Shown piece after piece: positions 10,689-22,440 of a DNA stretch of 64,000 nt. Location of the stretch: NCBI GenBank assembly GCA_009741485.1, contig CM019220.1, forward strand, positions 24,022,646-24,086,645, in the 5' to 3' direction. Both the position numbers and the translations under genes were made by a program. The notes beneath the pieces were generated by a model. The model had not been told where the DNA came from. It did not search any database and saw only the letters and a program-made list of their open reading frames with translations. Positions within the stretch are counted from its first letter, which is position 1, and each line of letters begins with the position of its first letter. Origin of the DNA: Malurus cyaneus samueli (Eukaryota > Chordata > Aves > Passeriformes > Maluridae).

Positions 10689-11094
10689 CTCCCTAAAACA
10701 GAGGCTGGACAGAACTGTGAGAATATAAATCAGTTCTGTTTATGACAGGGCCTTCAGGTGCACTCAGGGCAGTCCCACACCCACAATGGACAATGGCTCA
10801 CGGGTTTTTCACCCTTTCTCACTTTTGTCCATTTGCACATCGGGGCTGAATCCTCCAATTGCAGCTGCAGCCAATGCAGTCATTCACTCCAACTTGGCTC
10901 CCCCCAATTCTCTGTTGTTTCCATCTCTTGGGGCCTGGCCCAGGGAGGTGTCCTTGAGTTTGGGGCTGCAGGGGAATTGGTTTGTGTGAAAATGGGAGAG
11001 CAGGAGCTCAGCACTGGAGTCTGGAGTTAAACACTGAAGGATTGCAGGATTGCATAGACATGGAAATAGAGAAGATAAAATCCTAAGGCATCAC
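10689..11094 (-). mobile_element. Interspersed ~400-bp repeat, LTR-like (family R1), copy 1
   Basis: Read on the minus strand it begins TGATGCCTTAGGATTTTATC and ends CAGCCTCTGTTTTAGGGAGC. The same sequence occurs at 18765-19157 (+) and 34384-34800 (+), with a 75-bp piece at 17769-17842 (-). Other copies carry an AATAAA signal about 50 bp before the 3' end, as an endogenous-retrovirus solo LTR would. CCCAAAA lies just outside both ends (about 10677 and 11094) and may be a target-site duplication. No coding region is attached. The family name cannot be given without a repeat library. Confidence 0.75.
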
Positions 11095-11662
11095 CCAAAA
11101 CTGCCTTGGCTCTCCGGGGTGACAGTCACTCACCCACCTTACCCAGAGCCACCCTGCCCCAGGCACGTCCCCAAATTTGTATTTGAGCTCTCCACATGAC
11201 AGCAGTGCCCGGTTATGGGGCTGGGTGGGGCTGTGGGGTGAGCCCTGCCAGCACACACGACCCTCTGCCCACCCCTGTCCCTGCCGTGCCTTCAACCCCA
11301 AAAAATACTTCTGCAGATGTTGCTGCTGCTCAGCTCTCCTTTAAAAAGCTGCTGCCTTCCCGGTGAAATATAAACTTGTCCCGAGGCCGCATTGATTTTG
11401 GCTGGTTTTTATTGGAAATTAGATTAATTTTTTAAGCATTTTCTTTTAACAGGCCTATATAACACGGAGAGGACCTGTGCTACGGTTAGTTTATAGTGGT
11501 CCATCTTTGTCAGCTGTAAATAATTCAATTAAAAAAAAAATCCCAATTTTTTCTAGTTATAACTGCACTATTTCCTTTTTTTAATTTTCTTTTATTATCT
11601 TTTTTTCCCAATTTCCCATAAATTATAGGAATTACAAAAAAAAAAAAAAAACAAAAAAAGCT
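11095..11662. other. Single-copy spacer between B1 and the third partial copy
   Basis: Sequence not found elsewhere in the window. The part 11370-11535 lacks repeats and has homeodomain-type cores (AGATTAATTT, TAATTCAATTAA), so it may be a noncoding conserved element; confidence in that is low. It ends in homopolymer-rich sequence (A-run at 11636-11651). Confidence 0.5.
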
Positions 11663-12581
11663 CCCAGGGACAGTGTTGAAGTTTCTTTGCAGGGCATTGT
11701 TCCACCAGGTGGGGCCTGAGGAGATCACAGCTCAACAGAGCGGGAAAGCACAAAAAAACAACGGATCCATCAACAAGAACATCAGCCCCAAACCTCACCC
11801 CTGGTGGTCAGAGACACCTGGAATGGGAAAAGAGAGATGAGAAAGAGCTGATCAGCACTGGAGGAGAAGAAATCCAGGAAAACAGGAACCCAAATACTGA
11901 GAACTGCACACGTTGGATCAATTGAACATTGAACTAATGAAGTTCTGTGGGTTTTGATTGGATAAAATTTGGGGAAAATCCTGTAAAATTCATGTGTCAT
12001 GGAATGATTCTTTCTGCACACTCAGGCTGTGTGTGGATGAAATTTTCTGTGGCACTGGATGCCAGAAAATAAAGATTGCTTGACTCTCTAACATAAATGT
12101 TGGAGAATTTTTATTTTTCCCCCAGTTTCAGTGACAGTTCCACTTGGTGGCCACGGCTGACCACGGCTGGTATGAGGGGAGGCAGAATTCCCTTGGCTGT
12201 GCTCATCCAGGAGAGGGATTTCCTGACTTCCAGCGGGTCAGTGCGTGCAGAAGAGAAGAAAACATTAAAAATGATGAATATTTATGGCCAGAATGTGAGC
12301 TGATGGGAAACCATCCACCTTGGCAACCCTTCAGGCTGCACCTCTCCCATTCAGGGTTAGTAAATTCCCATTAATTTCATTTTTCTGGCCTGGCTTTTGA
12401 AGGAAAAGAGAGTCTGTAGGAGGCTGGGCTTGTCACCTGCCACTCCAGCTGGTTTTCACTGACCCCAAAGACCAGGTGACACCTTGTGGCATCGCCTGGG
12501 TCCTTAGGTCCCTGTGACCAGGGCTCTGTAAACCTGGTGATGATGGATCACTGAGCTGCGAAAGGGTTTTTTACTCTCTAA
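11663..12581 (+). repeat. Third, partial copy (C) of the 8141-9079 module
   Basis: Aligns with 8141-9079 and about 15230-16158 from CCCAGGGACAGTGTTGAAG to TTTTACTCTCTAA. It carries private one- or two-base deletions, for example in the stretch after GCGGGAAA near 11740. Left of it is unrelated sequence and right of it a different AT-rich tract (12582-12717). Confidence 0.9.
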
Positions 12582-12717
12582 ATATTATTAATCTAATTAT
12601 AATATATAATATATCTATATTATTATTCAATTATTATTTACTATTTATATAGTTACATTATTTCTATATTATTTAAATTAAATATTATTTATATATTAAA
12701 TAGCTATAGATTATTTA
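12582..12717. repeat. AT-rich tract between copy C and B2
   Basis: ATATTATTAATCTAATTATA-like sequence ending exactly where B2 begins. It is shorter than, and not alignable with, the AT tract that follows the same module in B1. Confidence 0.85.
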
Positions 12718-13279
12718 CCTTTTTGGGCGCCTCCCTTCCCGTCCCCTCCGATTCCTGCACTGCTGTCCCCGCCAGCTCCGCTCCCCGTCCCGCTGTGGAG
12801 CCCCAGCAGCTCCTGCTTTGACCCATCCCACCTTTCACCCCGCATCCCTCAGCTCCAGGGGCTCGGAGCAAGTGGATAACTCTGCTCCAAGCTCTGGGGG
12901 CGGAGGGAAGGCTCGGGGAAGGGAATCTCCGGGCTGAGTTGCGCAGCAGCCAGAGTGACATCCTCGTGTGCCATCCCTTGGGTTTCACACAGCCCCCTTC
13001 GCCACGTGCGAGGCTGCAGGACGGAAATTCCTCTGCAGGCAGGCTCTGGGATGTTCGGGGAGATCTGAAGGAGGAAACTGAGGATGCTGAGCATCCTTTC
13101 CCCCGTGGGCAGCGCCGTGGGAAGGCGGGAGCCGGGTCCCGCATCCCCTCCGGGCTCCTCGCCGTGCCCCACGCCCGCTCTCCCCTCCCCACCGCCGGCC
13201 AGCCTCTTCCTCTTCCCCCTCAATTATTTTTATTTTATTTTATTTTTTTTTTTCGGGGTGCCAATAAAGGCCGGCTTCT

Positions 13280-14165
13280 TTAATCATCCCGGCTTTAAGA
13301 GGGAAAAGGGGAGAGCGCCGGGGAGAGAGTGCAGTGAATTTAGAGACTCATCTTACCCCACCATGTTAATTATCTCGGCTGTAAAAAAGAGGTCAAGGAG
13401 AGGAACTCTACTAAATAGGCCGACGTTGGCATGAACAGCTCCTAAAGTGAAGAAGGTAAGACTGAACTTTACTGGAACTTTTTTTTTTCCATCTCTTCAA
13501 AAAGCTTCTAGATTAAAGCTCTGATATCCTTTTTGTTGAAATCTCATGGATTCTGAAGCTCAAATGGCTGGAAGGAAGCCCAGATAATTTTTTTTTATCC
13601 CAGTCACTGAGAGGCTCAAAGGTTTTAAGTCCTGCCCCCATGGTGAATTGCCGAGTATATGGGAATACAGAAGAACCCGGCTCATAGGTGTTCTGGCCAT
13701 TGTTATCGAGAGGGAGAAAAATAAAATAGCTCTCTATGTAGGTCAATGACCCGCTCTTTGTTGTCAGTAAAAAATTAAGGATGACCTAAAATCTACTACT
13801 CGACGGAAAAAATAATAAAATAAAAAAAAAAAAAGGGAGGCGAGGCAAAGTAGTCTCCCCCTAATCAAAGAGGAAATGTTTGTGTTACCCAAAGCTTGAC
13901 CTCCTCGGTCTCTAACTTTAGCAAAGTCTTTGCGATTGAAAAAGCAGTGGTCGAAACCTCAAACCCCGTCTGAAATGTCGATTAATTTTTGATCTTCCGA
14001 GGGAGTTGGCGCAGTCATCGCAGGAGCCCCCGTTTCGGGGGCTCTCAGCATTTCCATCATAAAGCCCCAATATTCCAGGCCTTACAACTCGGCTGTTCCC
14101 GTCTGATCCCAGGGGAGGCTGGGCTGGGCTCACCTGCCATCCCCTCCGAGGAGAGAGAACATGCA
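13280..14165. promoter_or_regulatory. Candidate enhancer-like block, copy in B2
   Basis: Copy of the 6222-7095 block with the same palindrome at about 14024-14044. One TCF/LEF-type core is kept (13864-13870); the other is interrupted by two extra bases (CTTTGCGATTG near 13928), an example of the indel differences between copies. Function is inferred only. Confidence 0.35.
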
Positions 14166-16149
14166 AATCTGTGAGAACAGCTCAGCATCTAAAAAAAAAT
14201 ATAATATATAATCAAATATATTCCTTTCCAAGTTTGAAAGGAAATCCGGGCACCTCTGTGGTCCAGGAGGTCCTGGGTTGGCTTGGTCCTTTCAGGGGGA
14301 GAAATCAGGGAAGCACGAGGAGTTTAGGATGGGGCTGGAGGCTGAAATTTTGGGGTCCAAAGGGAGCTGAGGTGAAGGGATTAAAGCCAGCCCCTCATTA
14401 ATTATGAACTAATTGCAGTATTCTGCCTTTCCCATCTCCAGTGGATCCATCCCTGGAATTTTGGCTGAACCAGAAGCTGGTGAATACTTGATTTTTGGAC
14501 ACCTTGCAGGGAATTTTTATTTATAAACAGGGATCAAGCCTTTCTCTCCCTGCCTCCTTCCCTTCTCCTGTTTGTGCCGTGGATGTGTTGGAATTTCACT
14601 TTCACCACCTACTTCTGGTCAATCTGACTGGAATCTCACCCCTCATCCTGGAGGGGCAGGATGGAAGCCAGGCTGGCTTCTCATGGAAATTTTTCATGGG
14701 ATTCATTGTGTCCCTAAGCAGTTTCATCAGGATATCAAGTGGCTGAGCTCTTTATTAGAAAAAAAAAAAAAATAAAAGGGAATACCTTGATCCTGTGTGT
14801 GTAATGATCCAGGCACTGAAAGTCCTGCAGAAACATGTTTTTCCACATTTTTCCAGGCAGTTTTTATGCTGATCCAGGGTGGGATGTGGATGCACATGGA
14901 TGAGCATCTTGTGGAGGAAGCATGCTGGAGATGGGCTTCAGGACACTGATTTTGGGGGAAATGGTCAGGAAAGAGGGGGAAGGAAAAGCTGAGAATGACT
15001 TGACCCTGTCCATGGGAAGGAGATTTAGGTTGTGCAGTGTGCCTGGCACCAAAATATCTCTTTTTTTTTTTTTGCCTCTTTTGCCTTTTTTTTGCCTCTG
15101 CTGTGGCAGCTGGGAGGTGTGGGAAGCCGTGCCATCCTGGTGCTCCAGAGGGGTTGGTTCTAGTTGGAAAGTAGAGCAGTTTAAAAATTTTTTATATACC
15201 TTTAGCCAAAGATTTTGTTTCGCTTTGCCCCAGGGACAGTGTTGTGAAGTTTCTTTGCAGGGCATTGTTCCACCAGGTGAGGCCTGAGGAGATTCACAGC
15301 TCAACAGAGCGGGAAAAGACACAAAAAAAAACCAACAACGATCACAAGGGTTGCTAATGAAACAATCAGCCCAACACTCACCCCTGGAGTGGTCAGAGAC
15401 ACCTGGAATGGGAAAAGAGAGATGAGAAAGAGCTGATCAGCATGGAGGGGAAGAATCCAGGAAACAGGAACCAATACTGAGAACTGCACAACGTTGGATC
15501 AATTGAACATTGAACTAATGAAGTTCTGTGGGTTTTGATTGGATAAAATTTGGGGGAAATCCTGTTAAATTCATGTGTCATGGATGATTTTTTCTGCACA
15601 CTCAGGCTGTGTGTGGATGAATGATTTCTGTGGCACACCTGGCCAGAAAATAAAGCAATGTCTTGACTCTCTAACATTAAATGTTGGAGATTTTTATTTT
15701 TCCCAGTTTCAGTGACAGTTCCACTTGGTGGCCACGGCTGACCAGGCTGGATGAGGGGAGGCAGAATTCCCTTGGCTGTGCTCATCCAGGAGAGGGATTT
15801 CCTGACTTCCAGCGGGTCAGTGCGTGCAGAAGAGAAGAAAACATTAAAAATGATGAATATTTATGGCCAGAATGTGAGCTGATGGGAAACCATCCACCTT
15901 GGCAACCCTTCAGGCTGCACCTCTCCCATTCAGGGTTAGTAAATTCCCATTAATTTCATTTTTCTGGCCTGGCTTTTGAAGGAAAAGAGAGTCTGTAGGA
16001 GGCTGGGCTTGTCACCTGCCACTCCAGCTGGTTTTCACTGACCCCAAAGACCAGGCTGACACCTTGGTGGCATCGCACCTGGATGCTCCTTAGGTCCCCT
16101 GTGACCAGGGCTCTGTAAAACCTGGTGATGATGGGATCCTGAGCTGCTG

Positions 16150-16740
16150 AAAGGGTTTATCTATTTATCTATATTTTTATTCTTATATTTTATTATTTAT
16201 TCTTTGTTTTAGTTTTAATATATAATTATATTTATATTTAATGTATTATTCTATTATTATTTTATAATTTATTATTATTTATATTTATTATTATGCTATA
16301 ATTTATTTTATATTATTTTATTCTATTTTTTAAATATTCTATTTGATTTTATTTACTTTCTATTATGTTTTATATTATTATTTATTATTTATTATATTAT
16401 TTTTCTTTTCTATTATTTTATTACTATTTTTATGCATTTATTCTATTATTCATATTTTTATATTTTTTCTATTTTCTATTTATTAAAGTACTTCTATGAG
16501 AGGGTTATAAAGTACTGCTATGAGAGGGCTATAGCCCCTTTATATATTTTATTACCTTTTGTATTTTTCTGTACCTGTTTTTTCTCTATTTTAAGAAATT
16601 TATTGTTCTATTTATTTCTGTTTAATATTTGATTATTTTATTTATTATTCTGTATTTCTTATTCTATTAATTTTTACATATATTATTTATTATCCTATTA
16701 AAATATTTTCTATTATTATTTTAATTCTATTTATTAAGGT
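16150..16740. repeat. AT-rich tract in B2
   Basis: Counterpart of 9080-9676, with the same CTATGAGAGG islands near 16492-16525 and numerous indel differences. Confidence 0.9.
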
Positions 16741-17501
16741 ACTCCTATGACATTCCAATCTTGTGGCTGTTCACACCCACATGAAACTTGAGGTTCCAGC
16801 CTTGGGTGAGCCTTTTCTCTGGAACAAATTTTGTTAACTGGGCTCTGGCCTCATTTTGGGGAGGGGATTCTTTAAAATAAGGGGGCATGAATTCATTTAT
16901 TAAGTTTTTTATTGGGAATTCTTGACAGATATGCGAATTTGCGAGGTCTATAAAATTGTATCTGTGTTATATGGGATGTGCATCTTCAGTGTTTTCCACC
17001 CTGACGAGCTGTTCACCCAGGATCCTATTAAATGAGGTAAAAACCCCTTTTATCCCCCTTACCCGTGCCTGCCTTATAATCCAAAACTGGCTGATCAGGC
17101 AACAAAACCCTGGAATTCTGGATTGCTCCCTCTGCATGGAGTCAGCCCGAGCCTGGGACTCCTTGTGCTCTCTGAGCTCTGGGGGGGTTATTTTTTTCTC
17201 CTTCTATTACGTTATTCTATTTATTTCCATTTATTATTCTATGATTATTTCTATGAAAATTGGGGTATTTCAAGAGCCTTTAAAGCATGTGGTGCCTTAG
17301 GGTGGCGAGTTTGGGTGGTGGAGGAAACCCCACAAGCCTTTGGTGGTCGCTGGGGGCTTGATCCTACAAAAAATCAGTCTGGGATCATCGAGCTGTGTCC
17401 TTGATGCAGCAGGGATGGCCCTGCATGGAGCAGAACCCCAAAAAGGGGTGAGGGTGAGTGCTTGGAGCCTCGTGCTCATCGATGTCTGACGCGGGGGAAT
17501 G

Positions 17502-17638
17502 GCATAATTATCATTATTACAATTATTATTATAATTATCACAATTATCACAATTATTAGTATATTAATATTATTAATAGCATTGCTATTGTTTTGTTTAT
17601 TGCTATTATTATTATTATTATTATTACTACTATTTTTC
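17502..17638. repeat. AT-rich ATT/TTA tract in B2
   Basis: Counterpart of 10426-10560. Confidence 0.85.
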
Positions 17639-17768
17639 CAGGGAAGTTCCCAGAGCAGTGCAGGAGCCCGTGGGCCAGCCTGGCTGATTTCACCCTTGCC
17701 CCCTGGGTGGGCTGGCAGTGCCACCATGCCATAGGAGGAGCCACCCCTGCCCATGATGCCCAAAATCC

Positions 17769-17842
17769 AGCTCCCTAAACAGAGGCTGGACAGAACTGTG
17801 AGAATATAAATCAGTTTGTTTATGACAGGGCCTTCAGGTGCA
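17769..17842 (-). mobile_element. R1 repeat fragment at the end of B2
   Basis: The first ~75 bp (3' end, minus orientation) of the R1 family, CTCCCTAAACAGAGGCTGG to CCTTCAGGTGCA, then an abrupt change to unrelated sequence. In B1 the same element continues to 11094. Confidence 0.85.
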
Positions 17843-18764
17843 CATTCTTCTTTGGTTCCCTTCTCTCCACCTTCTTTAAAGTCCAAGGAGAGCCCTCCCA
17901 GTTATTTAACCCCCGAGTTAGATGCCCGTGGAATGTCACCCCGTGTGCCAGGCTGGAAATCCAGCTCGGGCTGACCCTACAGCACATGTGTCTTGGGATC
18001 AGAGGCTCCTTGTAGGGTTTGTGATGTGACATTCCCTCCTGGGACAGGACACGCTATGTGTCGCCATCACCGCTCACAAACCGCCACCTAAAAAGGTAAA
18101 TGATAAATGATTATAAAGATAAAATTATTAATGATAAAATAATTAAAAGATAAATGATTATAAAGATTTCAGGACTCAGATCCCGGTCCTTTTCCCCAAA
18201 CTCTTGGGATCTGAAGCAGTCTCACCCCATTCCTCACTCCTGTGATCGCCGTGGGAGGTGGATGGCACCACGAGCTTCTACAAGCCCCGGACTGGGTTTG
18301 GTGTCATCCAGAGCACGATGAGCTTCTGACACCTGAAAGGTGTTGTGGAAGTTATTTATGGGCTGGAGGATGTGTTTCCCTGCCTGGAAAGTTATGGGGA
18401 TAATTGCCTGCCCTCCGGGATGCAGGAGAACAAACCCTTGTTGCCTGCGCCCATTTTTGGGTTTGATTTATTCCTCACTGCTGGACAGGGCAGAACTCGG
18501 CTCGTCAGCGTTAATTAGCGGGGTCTCAGCCCCGTTCATTACAGCTCCGACCTCTCCAGGAGGGAACCACCTGGTTTCCTGCCGGGCTCTGCCCTCGTTC
18601 CTGCCCATCCTCCTGTCACCTGTGGGGTGGGGATGGAAATTATGGGTTGTAATTTCCAGCCGGTTCTGGGCTCATCCATCACAGCGGGGACCTGTCAGTG
18701 CATTGTCCCCAGTGCCACCCCCTGAGCTCCCTGGGCTGAACCGCACTCTGCATGGGGTTTACTC
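17843..18764. other. Intergenic DNA between two opposed R1 copies
   Basis: Single-copy sequence with no gene seen. It holds a short AT-rich repeat of AGATAAATGATTATAA-type words at 18097-18168 and, at 18508-18540, a GTTAATTAGCGGGG segment that could bind homeodomain proteins. Nothing more is supportable. Confidence 0.5.
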
Positions 18765-19157
18765 ATGACTTCATTTTCTCTATTTCCATGTCTCTGCAAT
18801 CCTGTGATCCTTCAGTGTTTAACTCCAGACTCCACAGACAGTGCTGAGCTCCTGCTCTCCCATTTCTACACAAAACAATTCCTCTGCAGCCCCAAACTCA
18901 AGACCACCTCCCTGTGCAACCCAAGAGATGGAAACAACAGAGAATGGGGGAGCCAAGTTGGAGTGAATGACTGCATTGGCTCAGCTGCAATTGGAGATCA
19001 GCCCCGATGTGCAAATGGACAAAAGTGAGAAAGGGTGAAAACCCGTGAGCCATTGTCCATTGTTGGTGTGGACTGCCCTGAGTGCACCGAAGGCCCTGCA
19101 ATAAACAGAACTGATTTTTATTCTCTCTATTTTGTCCAGCCTCTGTTTTAGGGAGCT
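18765..19157 (+). mobile_element. R1 repeat (LTR-like), copy 2
   Basis: Plus-strand copy starting within the 5' end at TTCTCTATTTCCATGTCTCTG and ending CCTCTGTTTTAGGGAGC. It has the AATAAACAGAACTG signal near 19101. It lies opposite to the fragment at 17769-17842, with 0.9 kb between. Confidence 0.8.
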
Positions 19158-21180
19158 GATCAGGCTTCAGGGGGACAGGAGTTTGAGATGTCCCTGACAC
19201 TGCTGGTGGTGCTGTGGGGTGTCACCAGTAGGGCAGGGACATCCGAGAAACTGGCAGATTTGACGGAGCAGGGATGGGTTTGTAAACATGAAATTGAATG
19301 GTGGCTCAGGGCAGGGCCCTGTTCAAGGTTCTGGGTGGGCCAGAACAGACCCTGTGAGGACTGGGAAGATTTTGGGACCACGTGTGGCCACACCATGACC
19401 CTCCAATCCAGACCTGATAGGAGAGGAGGCTGGCTCTCACGGGGGTGGGGTGGGATGGGGTGGGGTGGGTGGGACACCAGCACACCAACACAGGCTTGGA
19501 GACGACACCAAAACCCCAAATTTCAGGCAGGCTTGATGCATTTTAGTGTTTCTCCCTGCCCTGAGAGGCTTTTTGGGAGTCCTGTCCAGCCCTGTGAGTA
19601 ATTAGAGTAATTAAGGGTGTAACTTCCCAAGTTTCAGGCCCATTTTCACGATTCCCATCTCCTCCTGCTAATCTCCGAGCCTATTCACTGCTCCAGTTAA
19701 TCCTAAAGAGATATTAGGACTGCACCCAGGCCTTAATCTCTCTTTAAACTTTCACTTTTTATCCCACTATGCCCTGTCCAGTTTTAGTGGCTGATGATTT
19801 TCCTCCTCTGAATAGTCTTTCTTCCTCAGGTGCTTTTTCCTCTTTTTTCAGCCCATTCTCTTTCCCTTCTATATATATATATTTTTTTATTCCTGGAGTT
19901 TCCTCCTCAGTTATTTTTACTCAGAAAGCCAACACCCTCCCTCCATTAGTGGCTTCTCTTCTTTAGGACTCAGAATCCCAATGATGTGCCTGGGGTGATC
20001 CACTGAGCAGGATAAAAACTTTGGGTGCAAAATTCCTCAATTTTTGTTCATTGGCTGAAGGATTGGGGTGGTTCCTGGTGGCCAAAGCAGCGCTGGGAGT
20101 CCTTTTCCCCCCTGCTAACCACACACAAACCTTCAAGGACAAGAGGGTGAGTTCCTGGAGTTTGTTTTTCCATATTCCTGGACCTGGCTCTCTTCTCCAG
20201 CCTTTCCTTGGACCAGTTCCTTGGATTATTTTGCTCTCTGCTGCTGCCCTTGCCTTTATCATGATTCCTTTCACTCCTTCCTGTGTTTGCATCGATCCTG
20301 GCTTGGGAAACTGGAGCAGCCTAAATCCTAAAGTGAGGAAATGGGAAAAGGGTGTTAGGAAATGCTGGTTTGGAGCTGCCCTTGTGGCGAAGGAACAGCC
20401 TTGTTTGGGGCTTCTCTCCCCCTTCGCTTCTGGGTGCGTTTGTTTGCCTTGTTAATGATGATTTTCTTGCTAATTCTGGCAACTTAAAGCCAAAAAAAAA
20501 ATCAGATTTTGTGAGGAGAAGAGATTCTGAACTGTGGGAATCAGCATGATTTTTTTGGGGATGAGATTAGGGATGGGGTAAGTCATTTTCCAGAGGATCA
20601 GGGAAGAAGGAAAGGGTTGTGGAGAGTTTGCATTTCCCCCGTTTGGCTTTTTGGCTGTGGGGCAGGAGGGAGCAGAGCCTGGCAGTGCCCTGCCCTGGGC
20701 TGGCACCAGCTTTGGGGTGTTTGGAGTGTTTGGGGTGGGATGGGGCCTCTGCCTGCCCCCATCTGGGACATCCCCTGGGTTTTCCCTGCTGTGCCGGGAT
20801 TCCAGCCCAGGGCTCATCTGGTGCTTTTGCAGGAGGAGCTGGCGCTGGTTTGCTCAGCAAAATATCAGCTCAGCTTCCTTTCATCGTGGAGTTTAGGAAT
20901 CAGCCAGAGCCCCGTGGGCACCATGCCAGATTTTAGTGGTGCTCCCTGAAAGCCATCACAAGCTGGGGACATCCCTGGAGGGATGGAGAAACCCCCTCTC
21001 CTTGTGGGCAAAATCCCCACGGGCATCGTCCAAACCCTAACAAGACCCCCAAACGATTTGGGGGATTTTATGCAGCTTGTTATCTTAGGTGTAGGGATTT
21101 TTTTTTTATTATTTTTTTTTTATTTGAAATCCCAGCACGAAATAATCCTCTTTTTCAGGTCGGAATAGAAATGGCTTGAT
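19158..21180. other. Intergenic DNA
   Basis: No gene seen. It contains a GGGGTGGGGTGGG-type run at 19441-19470 and T-rich runs near 21098-21125. Open frames on both strands are short and show no known protein similarity. ASB18, expected between GBX2 and IQCA1 in other vertebrates, was looked for here without success. Confidence 0.5.
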
Positions 21181-21224
21181 GCCACGAGGCAAAAAAAAAT
21201 TAAAAAAAAATAAAAGGCAGCTCT

Positions 21225-21740
21225 TCCCAGTGCTGCGCTGATTTGCAAGGCTAGTGAGAGACTACAGAAGGCGTTTTCAAATAGACTCCGATATTTTCAG
21301 TGCTTGAAGAGGGCCCGACTACATGACACCTTTTTTGAAGCCCCGATTTACAATGGCCCCAGGCTGAGTGCATTATAATTTGCTGCCAGAAGTTCCAAAG
21401 TCGCAGTACTTTCAATAATGAGGAGAGAAACCCTAATACAAGAAGACTTTTCCCTCTCTCTCTCTTTATTTTATTTTTTTTTTTGGTATTGTGTTTAATG
21501 AAAAGCTAAAAATGTGCTAATTTGTAAGTCCTGTTGTGGTAGTGGCATCGGAGGCTTTTGAAATGCGTTACTGACTTGGGGAGTACTAAGGAAAAATGAC
21601 ATTTCGCTACTAGCAGAAAAGTCAATTATAATGTTTCCGCACTTTAGAAAATTGCTGATGCAGGATGGGAGTTAATAGAACAGTCAGCTCCACTTTGTGT
21701 TACCGGATTTGGGGGCTTTCACTGAGAAATGTCGGCTTGT
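21225..21740. promoter_or_regulatory. Candidate conserved noncoding block
   Basis: About 500 bp of complex, transposon-free sequence with homeodomain-type cores (CATTATAATTTG near 21370, CAATTATAATG near 21622) bounded by T-rich runs on both sides. It looks like the enhancer-like deserts next to developmental genes such as GBX2. Conservation has not been tested. Confidence 0.3.
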
Positions 21741-22264
21741 TTTTTTTGTTTTTTTTTAATTTTTTTTTTTTTTAAATTCTGATGGTAACTCAAAGAACGA
21801 GGCTGCCACAGGTGCTGTGCGGTCGGGAGGCGTCTCTGGGAGGGTGTGAGATACTCCTTGGGCTGTTCCCACCTGGAGCTGGGGATGGAGAGGATGCAGA
21901 CTGCACGGGAGAGGGGAAAATCAGTGCAGATGGAGCGTTTTGCAGTCCCTTTGATCCCTCCCTGGTGGTGCAGGAGCGCTGAGCCGGCTGCAATCCGTTC
22001 CCAGTGAGCCCTGTCACTTGATTAAAAAAAAAAAAAAACAAACAAAACATTTAAAGCAAAGAGCTGTCCTCACCCACTGTCCTCACCCACTGTCCTCTCG
22101 ACAGGGGGAATTTTCCCCATCTCCTGGAGAAGGAAACATCAGAAAACTTTTCCTTGAGCTCTTGGGGGAAAGGAGGGAGACACACTGGGTTTGCTACAGG
22201 GTTTTGGTGCTGCTGGTAAAATTCTGGGATTGTTACTGGTGAGGAGGGAAAACAGCTCATGCTC

Positions 22265-22440
22265 TTCCCAACCTACCATGGACAGGGACATCTTCCACCA
22301 CCCCAGGGTGCTCCAAACCCAATTCCAGCCTGGCCTTGGGCACTTCCAGGGGTCCAGGGGCAGCCACAGCTTCTCCAGGGCCTCCCCACCCTCCCAGGTA
22401 GGAATTCTTTCCCAAATCCCATCCAACCCTGCCTTTATTT
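22265..22440 (-). mobile_element. CR1 LINE fragment
   Basis: The plus strand reads as the reverse complement of a CR1 3' region: CAGGGTGCTCCAAACCC, GGGCACTTCCAGGG, GGCAGCCACAGCTTCTCCAG, CCCAAATCCCATCCAACCC. Diverged, 3' end only. Confidence 0.85.

Larger units (their letters stand above)
5666..10762 (+). repeat. Large direct repeat, copy B1 (~5.1 kb)
   Basis: This block reappears at 12718-17842 in the same orientation. It starts at CCTTTTTGGGCGCC and ends at CCTTCAGGTGCA. In order it holds GC-rich sequence (5666-6170), a candidate conserved noncoding block (6222-7095), ordinary sequence (7100-8140), a module found a third time at 11663-12581 (8141-9079), an AT-rich tract (9080-9676), ordinary sequence, a second AT-rich tract (10426-10560) and the end of a mobile repeat. 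Differences from B2 are mostly one-base indels, often in homopolymers, with few substitutions. No real gene is visible inside. Confidence 0.95.
12718..17842 (+). repeat. Large direct repeat, copy B2 (~5.1 kb)
   Basis: Second copy of 5666-10762, same orientation and internal order. Sample differences: CTGCACTG against CTGCGCTG near the start, CTCGTGTG against CTTGTGTG, and many one-base indels. It ends inside a mobile repeat (family R1) at GGTGCA, after which the sequence departs from B1. No gene is visible within it. Confidence 0.95.
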
